Shown piece after piece: positions 8,709 through 13,076 of a stretch of 13,076 nt of DNA. Made by a program: the position numbers and the translations under genes. The DNA comes from an uncultured Porphyromonadaceae bacterium (GTDB lineage: Bacteria; Bacteroidota; Bacteroidia; Bacteroidales; Muribaculaceae): the NCBI GenBank assembly GCA_947176355.1, contig CAMWQY010000040.1:1-13076 (forward strand). The letters run 5' to 3'. The notes below the pieces were generated by a model, which made no database searches, was not told the DNA's origin, and worked only from the letters and a program-made list of their open reading frames with translations. The first letter of the stretch is position 1. Every line of letters begins with the position of its first letter.

Positions 8709-10364
8709 ATGGAAATTCTCAACTTCATAAAGATTTATGAAAAAAGCTTCGCGGAAAACTGGGATCTACCAGCCTTGACAGACTATACAAAGGGAGAAAC
8801 AATGACCTACGGCCAGCTCGCCCACTCCATAGCACTTGCCCACACATTCTATAAAGCAATTGGAATCCAGCCGGGCGATAAGATAGCGCTTTGTGGCAAA
8901 GACTGCTCTGATTGGATTCAGATATATATGGGAGTAGTGACCTACGGAGCCGTCGTAGTGCCGATACTTTCGGAATTCAATCCCATTGATGTTGGCCACA
9001 TTGTGACTCATAGCGGGGCTTCTGTCCTTATTGTACAGGAATCAATATGGGAGCACATGGACCCAGATTCTCTAACGAAAGTAAAAGCCGTGTTCTCTTT
9101 GAAAGGGCATGAAGTGCTTTACGAGGCTGAAGGCGCTGAAATAAAGCGTCATTTCCGACTGACAAGACGCAGATTCAACCGTGCTCATCCGGATGGATTT
9201 GGTCCGGCAGACGTGAAATATATAGACCGGGACAATTCTGAGCTTGCAGAAATAAACTATACATCCGGCACTACGGGGTTCTCCAAAGGAGTTATGCTCA
9301 CCGGAGAAAACCTTGCCGGGAATGTTTGCTTTGGCATTCATAGCAAGCTTCACTATCGGTCGAGCCGCGCACTGAATTTCTTGCCTCTGGCGCATGCTTA
9401 CGCCTGTGCTTTTGATATGCTGACACCGCTCGCCGTAGGCAGTCATATCACAGTACTTGACAAAACCCCATCTCCAAGGATTCTGATAAAAGCACTCGGA
9501 GAAGTGAAGCCTAATCTCATCATTTGCGTACCATTGATTCTGGAAAAGATATATAAGACCCAAATACTCCCGATGATATCAAAAGGCCCGATCAGATGGA
9601 CATTGGCGGTGCCTCTTTTAGACAGCTTAGTATATTCAAAAATTCGTAAGAAACTTATCGAGGCATTCGGTGGAGAATTTGAGGAAGTTATCGTAGGAGG
9701 AGCTGCTCTCAATCATGAAGTTGAAGATTTCCTATATAAAATAAAATTCCCATTCACCGTAGGCTACGGAATGACAGAGTGTGGTCCGCTGATTTCCTAC
9801 ACCCCATGGCGTGAGTTCATTCCGGGAAGTGCCGGACGTACGCTCCCTATTATGGAGAGTATGATCATGAGTGAAGACCCGGAGAATATACCCGGTGAAG
9901 TATGCGTCAAAGGCACCAATGTAATGAAAGGCTACTATCGTAACAAGGAGGCTACAGAGGCCGTCCTTGACAGCAAAGGATGGCTCAAGACAGGCGATAT
10001 GGGGACCCGCACTCCCGACGGAACACTATTCCTTCGCGGCCGCAATAAGACGATGCTCCTCTCTGCGAGTGGACAAAACATCTATCCTGAGGAGATCGAA
10101 GCAAAGTTAAACAATATGCCTTTCGTAGCAGAATCTCTCGTTGTAGAGCGTGATGGGAAACTTGTAGCGTTAGTATATCCAGATTATCCAGCCCTTGACA
10201 AGTTAGACCTTGCAAGTCCGGACCTAACGGATAAGATGGAGGAAACAAGAAAGGAGCTCAACCGATTGGTGGCTCCCTACGAACAGATTTCTAAGATTCA
10301 GTTAATTCCAAACGAATTCGAGAAAACGCCTAAACGCTCCATCAAGCGCTTCCTATACTCTTAA
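8709..10364 (+). CDS. AMP-dependent acyl-CoA synthetase (long-chain fatty-acid CoA ligase-like)
   Basis: Member of the ANL (acyl-CoA synthetase/NRPS adenylation/luciferase) superfamily that activates a carboxylic acid as an acyl-adenylate and usually passes it to CoA. The 551-residue product has the phosphate-binding loop YTSGTTGFSKG (184-194), the A5 motif YGMTECGP (353-360), the ribose-binding Asp in KTGD (D430), the hinge region RGRNKTMLLSASGQNIYPEEIE (443-464) and the C-terminal TPKRSIKRF, whose K546 aligns with the catalytic lysine of adenylation. The frame is open upstream to an ATG at 8652, but family alignment begins at MEILNFIKIYEKS, and an A-rich leader (AACTAAAAAAC) precedes the ATG at 8709. 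No exact promoter was found between the upstream terminator and this start. Substrate is uncertain; medium- to long-chain fatty acids are most likely. Confidence 0.86.
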   Translation: MEILNFIKIYEKSFAENWDLPALTDYTKGETMTYGQLAHSIALAHTFYKAIGIQPGDKIALCGKDCSDWIQIYMGVVTYGAVVVPILSEFNPIDVGHIVTHSGASVLIVQESIWEHMDPDSLTKVKAVFSLKGHEVLYEAEGAEIKRHFRLTRRRFNRAHPDGFGPADVKYIDRDNSELAEINYTSGTTGFSKGVMLTGENLAGNVCFGIHSKLHYRSSRALNFLPLAHAYACAFDMLTPLAVGSHITVLDKTPSPRILIKALGEVKPNLIICVPLILEKIYKTQILPMISKGPIRWTLAVPLLDSLVYSKIRKKLIEAFGGEFEEVIVGGAALNHEVEDFLYKIKFPFTVGYGMTECGPLISYTPWREFIPGSAGRTLPIMESMIMSEDPENIPGEVCVKGTNVMKGYYRNKEATEAVLDSKGWLKTGDMGTRTPDGTLFLRGRNKTMLLSASGQNIYPEEIEAKLNNMPFVAESLVVERDGKLVALVYPDYPALDKLDLASPDLTDKMEETRKELNRLVAPYEQISKIQLIPNEFEKTPKRSIKRFLYS

Positions 10365-10369
10365 CTATA

Positions 10370-10406
10370 ATTGAGAATTGAGAATCAATAATTGAGAATT
10401 GGGAAT
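10370..10406 (+). repeat. Direct repeat of ATTGAGAATTGRGAAT
   Basis: ATTGAGAATTGAGAAT at 10370-10385 recurs at 10391-10406 with one change (ATTGAGAATTGGGAAT), a period of 21 bp. A reverse-complement copy forms the right arm of the adjacent terminator. The string looks like a small intergenic repeat module rather than chance. Confidence 0.6.
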
Positions 10407-10440
10407 TATCGACAGATATAATTTTCAATTCTCAATTTTT
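10391..10440 (+). terminator. Hairpin terminator between convergent genes
   Basis: ATTGAGAATTGGGAATTAT (10391-10409) pairs with ATAATTTTCAATTCTCAAT (10418-10436) around loop CGACAGAT. On plus-strand RNA all 19 positions pair, two as G-U wobbles; on the minus strand these become A-C mismatches. The T-run 10436-10440 follows on the plus strand only. It thus serves mainly the acyl-CoA synthetase gene, and weakly ugd from the other side. The stem is long but AT-rich. Confidence 0.7.
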
Positions 10441-10442
10441 AA

Positions 10443-11786
10443 TTAATCTCTACGGAATATATCTCTTGTGTAGACCTTGGCTGCCACATCGTCGAGGATG
10501 GCATCATAACGATTGGCAATTATGGCCTGCGACATTTCCTTGAACTTATTTATATCATTGACGACGGTGCTTCCAAAGAAGGAGGTGCCGTCTTCAAGTG
10601 TCGGCTCATAGATTATGACCTGAGCTCCCTTGGCTTTTATACGCTTCATCACGCCTTGGATGCTCGACTGACGGAAATTATCGGAATTTGACTTCATCGT
10701 CAGACGATATACCCCGATGATAGGAGCTGATTGCTGTACATGGTGGACAGCGTGCTTTCCGTAGGCGTGGGGGTAATGATTGTTTGAAGTATAATCATAC
10801 CAACCTGCCATTTTCAGCACTTGATCGGCAATGAAATCCTTACGCGTTCTATTGGAATCCACTATGGCAGACATCATATTCTGAGGCACTTCCGCGTAGT
10901 TGGCAAGAAGCTGTTTAGTGTCCTTTGGAAGGCAGTAACCGCCATAACCAAAAGAAGGATTATTATAGTGAGAGCCAATACGTGGGTCAAGACCAACTCC
11001 ATCAATAATCGCTTTTGAATCCAGACCTTTCACTTCTGCATACGTATCAAGCTCATTAAAATAACTGACACGCAGGGCAAGATATGTATTTGCAAAGAGT
11101 TTCACAGCCTCGGCTTCCTTCATACCCATATAAAGCACCGGAATATCCTTTTTCAAAGCGCCTTGTTCGAGAAGCGCTACAAAAGTATGAGCAGCTTCTT
11201 CCATCTTCTTAAGGTCGGTGACTTTGAGTATAGCATCATTCTCATGAGCATACTTCTTGTCTTCAATTATCTTAGGGACACCTGCGATTATCCTTGAAGG
11301 ATAGAGGTTGTCATAAAGAGCTTTTGACTCACGAAGGAATTCAGGGAAGAACATTAGATTGAACACAGGGACACCGGCATTGGCATATTTCATATAGAGA
11401 GAACGACAGTAGCCGACAGGAATTGTAGACTTGATGACCATTATTGCGTTAGGATTGACAGATAGAACAAGGTCAATTACGTCTTCTATGCAGTGGGTAT
11501 CAAAGAAGTTTGTCACCGGATCATAATTAGTAGGAGCAGCAATGACAACGAAATCAGCATTTTCGTATGCTTTTGCACCATCAAGAGTAGCTACGATGTC
11601 AAGATCCTTTTCTTTAAGGAATTTTTCTATATATTCATCTTGAATTGGGGAAATACCCTTATTGATCAAATCGACTTTCTCAGGGATCACATCGACAGCC
11701 GTCACATGATTGTGCTGAGCAAGGAGGGTGGCAAGAGAAAGACCAACATAGCCCGTTCCGGCTACGGCAATATTATATTTCTTCAT
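10443..11786 (-). CDS. ugd: UDP-glucose 6-dehydrogenase (nucleotide-sugar dehydrogenase)
   Basis: Oxidises UDP-glucose to UDP-glucuronate with two NAD+, supplying capsule or exopolysaccharide precursors. The 447-residue product has an N-terminal Rossmann fold with GTGYVG (10-15), FFPEFLRES (147-155), the helical dimer segment with K229 in [16 protein letters not shown], the catalytic cysteine C285 in [12 protein letters not shown], and the C-terminal UDP-binding domain with [18 protein letters not shown] start it at 11786 ([15 protein letters not shown]); the frame stays open 57 codons further, but that stretch is AT-rich intergenic sequence antisense to a promoter and small RNA. An unusual His-rich segment lies at about residues 329-353. 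No exact promoter was found upstream. UDP-sugars other than UDP-glucose are possible substrates. The gene ends 79 bp from the convergent acyl-CoA synthetase gene. Confidence 0.92.
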   Translation of the reverse strand: MKKYNIAVAGTGYVGLSLATLLAQHNHVTAVDVIPEKVDLINKGISPIQDEYIEKFLKEKDLDIVATLDGAKAYENADFVVIAAPTNYDPVTNFFDTHCIEDVIDLVLSVNPNAIMVIKSTIPVGYCRSLYMKYANAGVPVFNLMFFPEFLRESKALYDNLYPSRIIAGVPKIIEDKKYAHENDAILKVTDLKKMEEAAHTFVALLEQGALKKDIPVLYMGMKEAEAVKLFANTYLALRVSYFNELDTYAEVKGLDSKAIIDGVGLDPRIGSHYNNPSFGYGGYCLPKDTKQLLANYAEVPQNMMSAIVDSNRTRKDFIADQVLKMAGWYDYTSNNHYPHAYGKHAVHHVQQSAPIIGVYRLTMKSNSDNFRQSSIQGVMKRIKAKGAQVIIYEPTLEDGTSFFGSTVVNDINKFKEMSQAIIANRYDAILDDVAAKVYTRDIFRRD

Positions 11787-11910
11787 ACTATATTTTTGTA
11801 TAAAACCTAATTTGAGGAATTGAGACAACCAAATTTTAACAATTATATAACGCCTAAGGGTTAAAATTATTTGTTTTAGCAAATATTTTTTGAAATTTTT
11901 ATCAAAATAA

Positions 11911-11941
11911 TTTGTAGTTTCAAAAAAATTCATTAATTTTG
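11911..11941 (+). promoter_or_regulatory. Bacteroidetes promoter for small RNA copy 3 / recO leader
   Basis: TTTG at 11911-11914, a 19-bp spacer and TAATTTTG at 11934-11941 match the consensus exactly. The next bases, CAAGT then GTGTTTTTCAT (11947-11957), recur after the -7 box of copy 2, so the promoter and the start of the RNA are conserved together. Confidence 0.78.
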
Positions 11942-11946
11942 CAAGT

Positions 11947-12019
11947 GTGTTTTTCATAGTATTAAATTAAGATTAAGGTTTCGGTCTAATTCTTTGTGAA
12001 AAGGGTTAGATCTTTTTTT
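11947..12019 (+). ncRNA. Repeat small-RNA element, copy 3, upstream of recO (sRNA or attenuating leader)
   Basis: About 73 nt from the likely start to the end of a T-run. The 5' part, GTGTTTTTCATAGTATTA at 11947-11964, differs from copy 2 at one position in 18. AGATTAAGGTT follows at 11970-11980. The 3' part is a 13-bp hairpin: 11983-11995 pairs with 12000-12012 around loop GTGA, with three G-U pairs, and T7 follows at 12013-12019. It lies between its promoter and recO, whose ATG is 44 bp beyond the T-run. It may be a free small RNA, a leader that attenuates recO, or both. No open frame is shared with the other copies. Confidence 0.62.
11983..12019 (+). terminator. Intrinsic terminator at the end of small RNA copy 3
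   Basis: GGTCTAATTCTTT (11983-11995) pairs with AAAGGGTTAGATC (12000-12012) along its whole length, with G-U pairs at 11984, 11990 and 11991. The GTGA tetraloop belongs to the stable GNRA class. Seven T follow directly. It stands upstream of recO, not after a gene. Confidence 0.8.
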
Positions 12020-12062
12020 ATAAGCAAAAAGAGGGGACGACGTATATTTTAATTTTAAGAAT

Positions 12063-12803
12063 ATGAAGGAGAATATAACGGGTATTGTGTTAGGCACAGT
12101 AAAACATAGCGACAAGCATAATGTCACGAATATATACACTCGAGAGAGAGGTAGAATTGCCTTTCTGACTCCTGCCGGATCATCAAAGTCGAGCCGCCAG
12201 ACGATGGCTCGCTTGCAGCCATTTAGCATAATAGAAGCCCAAGCTAAAATCTCAACTACAAGAGACATACACAATCTCTATTCCATAGCCCCAATGAAAG
12301 TGTGGCGTTCGATCTATTATGAACCACTTAAATCAACCATAGTACTATTTTTGTCAGAATTCTTGACAAGGCTACTCCATGATGCACCTCAAGAACCACG
12401 TCTTTGGGATTTTATAGCCAACTCAATCAGCGTCTTGGATGCTACCATTGACCGTAGCTTAACCGCGAATTTCCACATCACATTTCTTATCAGCATGAGC
12501 TATATGATGGGCATACAGCCTGATCTAAGCGGTTATCAAGAAGGAATGGAATTTGACATGAAAGCCGGCATAATGGTATATCCATTTAACGTCGTATCGC
12601 CAAGCAGCCTAAGGATTGATGCCGGACATTCCGCATTCCTTCCCACACTTGCTCGCATCAACTATGCCAATGCCCGATATTTCCGATTCTCAGGTAAAGA
12701 TCGTTCCGAACTTATCGACTCCATCCTAAAATACTACGGACTCCACTTCCCCGGATGCGACAACCTAAAATCTCTCGACATCCTAAAAGAAATTTTTGCA
12801 TAA
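12063..12803 (+). CDS. recO: DNA repair protein RecO
   Basis: RecO works with RecR (and RecF) to load RecA onto SSB-coated single-stranded DNA in gap repair. The 246-residue product has the N-terminal OB-fold start (ENITGIVLGTVKHSDKHNVTNIYTRERG), a helical middle with YYEPLKSTIVLFLSEFLTRLL, and the C-terminal GMEFDMKAGIM region. The zinc-binding Cys pairs of many RecO proteins are absent, as is common in Bacteroidetes. The ATG has no clear Shine-Dalgarno sequence. The only good promoter upstream (11911-11941) is separated from the gene by an intrinsic terminator, so expression may depend on read-through. A weaker -7-like TATATTTT (12043-12050) close to the start is an alternative. The gene ends on the T-run of the convergent small-RNA element at 12802-12869. 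Confidence 0.88.
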   Translation: MKENITGIVLGTVKHSDKHNVTNIYTRERGRIAFLTPAGSSKSSRQTMARLQPFSIIEAQAKISTTRDIHNLYSIAPMKVWRSIYYEPLKSTIVLFLSEFLTRLLHDAPQEPRLWDFIANSISVLDATIDRSLTANFHITFLISMSYMMGIQPDLSGYQEGMEFDMKAGIMVYPFNVVSPSSLRIDAGHSAFLPTLARINYANARYFRFSGKDRSELIDSILKYYGLHFPGCDNLKSLDILKEIFA

Positions 12804-12837
12804 AAAAAAGGAATAATTGTCATCACGACAACTATCC
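12802..12837 (-). terminator. Terminator hairpin at recO/queA convergence
   Basis: The 3' hairpin of small RNA copy 2, followed by T8 on the minus strand. On the plus strand the same palindrome has two A-C mismatches and only TTT after it, so it could slow but would poorly terminate recO transcription. Confidence 0.75.
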
Positions 12838-12869
12838 TTTAACCTTAAATCTAATACCATGAAAAACAC
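12802..12869 (-). ncRNA. Repeat small-RNA element, copy 2 (free-standing sRNA candidate)
   Basis: About 68 nt on the minus strand with its own promoter. In RNA order: GTGTTTTTCATGGTATTA from 12869, AGATTTAAGGTTAA (12852-12839), then an 11-bp stem GGATAGTTGTC / GACAATTATTC around loop GTGAT (plus-strand 12837-12827 and 12821-12811), then eight T (12809-12802). Two G-U pairs fit the minus strand only. The T-run overlaps the recO stop codon. No gene lies downstream in its direction except antisense recO, so it is probably not a leader. A 25-codon frame through it (12860-12783) is not kept in the other copies. Confidence 0.65.
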
Positions 12870-12873
12870 GATG

Positions 12874-12904
12874 CAAAGATAATACATCTAAAAGCTTTTG
12901 TCAA
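12874..12904 (-). promoter_or_regulatory. Bacteroidetes promoter for small RNA copy 2
   Basis: On the minus strand: TTG at 12904-12902, a 20-bp spacer, and TATCTTTG at 12881-12874. The -7 box is an exact match; the -33 box is CTTG rather than TTTG. The conserved GTGTTTTTCAT of the RNA begins 4 nt after the box, nearly as in copy 3. Confidence 0.7.
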
Positions 12905-12924
12905 GTATTTCGATTAAAAATTTT

Positions 12925-12977
12925 TTATGATTAAACTTAATTAACTTTGTCTTAGTCCATTAGTTAACAAATCATAA
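12925..12977 (-). terminator. Possible 3' hairpin after queA
   Basis: Inverted repeat TTATGATT (12925-12932) and AATCATAA (12970-12977), with an inner pair TTAACT (12941-12946) and AGTTAA (12962-12967). On the minus strand it starts 6 bp after the queA stop and is followed by AAAA then TTTTT (12920-12916). It is AT-rich with unequal inner loops, so termination is uncertain. If real, it separates queA from small RNA copy 2. Confidence 0.35.
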
Positions 12978-12983
12978 ACAATA

Positions 12984-13076
12984 TCAGCGTAAAATCAGCA
13001 TTGCATCCCCATACGCCCCAAACATATAGCCATCCTTGACAGCAATGTCATACGCCTTCATTATCAAATCATAGCC
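12984..13076 (-). CDS. queA: tRNA preQ1(34) S-adenosylmethionine ribosyltransferase-isomerase, C-terminal end (partial)
   Basis: Only the last 30 codons and the TGA stop are inside the window. The residues end [17 protein letters not shown] then [13 protein letters not shown]. The pattern IMxAYxxAVxxGYxFxxYGDAMLI is the conserved C-terminus of QueA, which transfers and rearranges the ribosyl part of S-adenosylmethionine onto 7-aminomethyl-7-deazaguanine in tRNA to make epoxyqueuosine. It converges on recO, with 180 bp between the two stops that hold the queA 3' hairpin and small RNA copy 2. The identification rests on this short motif alone. Confidence 0.75.
   Translation of the reverse strand, partial: GYDLIMKAYDIAVKDGYMFGAYGDAMLILR

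Noticed and set aside
11787..11957. 57-codon N-terminal extension of ugd
   Set aside because: It is AT-rich, low-complexity, precedes the GTGYVG fold start that begins the family, and is antisense to the promoter and 5' end of small RNA copy 3.
12783..12860. A 25-codon minus-strand frame starting ATG GTA TTA inside small RNA copy 2, as a possible leader peptide
   Set aside because: Copy 3 has ATA in place of the ATG and a TAA soon after, and copy 1 has a one-base insertion that changes the frame of the conserved core. Structure is conserved, not a peptide.
12942..12949. TAACTTTG on the plus strand as a promoter toward queA
   Set aside because: No -33 element at proper spacing and no plus-strand gene downstream; the queA gene runs the other way.

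Overview
The window looks like chromosomal housekeeping DNA of a Bacteroidales bacterium, probably of the Muribaculaceae/Bacteroides type. Evidence: several upstream regions carry the Bacteroidetes promoter (TTTG, 19-20 bp, TAnnTTTG), Shine-Dalgarno sequences are mostly absent, and the proteins (LuxS, a PorE-like TPR/beta-propeller/OmpA lipoprotein, GyrB, Ugd) have the look of that order. The exact genus is my inference. No insertion sequence, phage gene, CRISPR array, rRNA or tRNA was seen.

Layout, left to right. 1-57: partial structured repeat ending in a terminator hairpin. 52-1807 (minus): a class I aminotransferase and luxS. 1918-4199 (plus): xseB (without xseA beside it) and a large outer-membrane lipoprotein. 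4304-7472 (plus): hpt, adk and gyrB behind one good promoter. 7535-8612 (plus): a promoter, a leader that folds into a terminator-like hairpin, greA, a HIT-family gene and a strong terminator. 8709-10364 (plus): an AMP-forming acyl-CoA synthetase, convergent with ugd (10443-11786, minus). 11787-12062: a divergent intergenic region with a promoter and a 73-nt terminated RNA in front of recO (12063-12803, plus). 12802-12983: a second, opposite-strand small transcription unit. 12984-13076 (minus): the 3' end of queA.

The most interesting signal is not a protein. Three places (1-53 plus, 11911-12019 plus, 12802-12904 minus) carry copies of one element. It has a Bacteroidetes promoter, a conserved 5' segment GTGTTTTTCATRGTATTA followed by AGATTTAAGGTTAA, a hairpin with a GUGA-containing loop, and a run of 7-8 T. 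The stems of copies 1 and 2 differ by compensatory changes and G-U wobbles that make sense on one strand only. I interpret it as a multicopy small-RNA family of about 68-73 nt; the copy before recO could also act as an attenuating leader. greA has an unrelated leader with the same plan: promoter, long hairpin, T-run, gene.

The protein genes are otherwise core metabolism and information processing: purine salvage and nucleotide balance (hpt, adk), DNA topology and repair (gyrB, recO, xseB), transcription elongation (greA), activated methyl cycle (luxS), tRNA queuosine (queA), envelope and polysaccharide precursors (OmpA lipoprotein, ugd) and fatty-acid activation.
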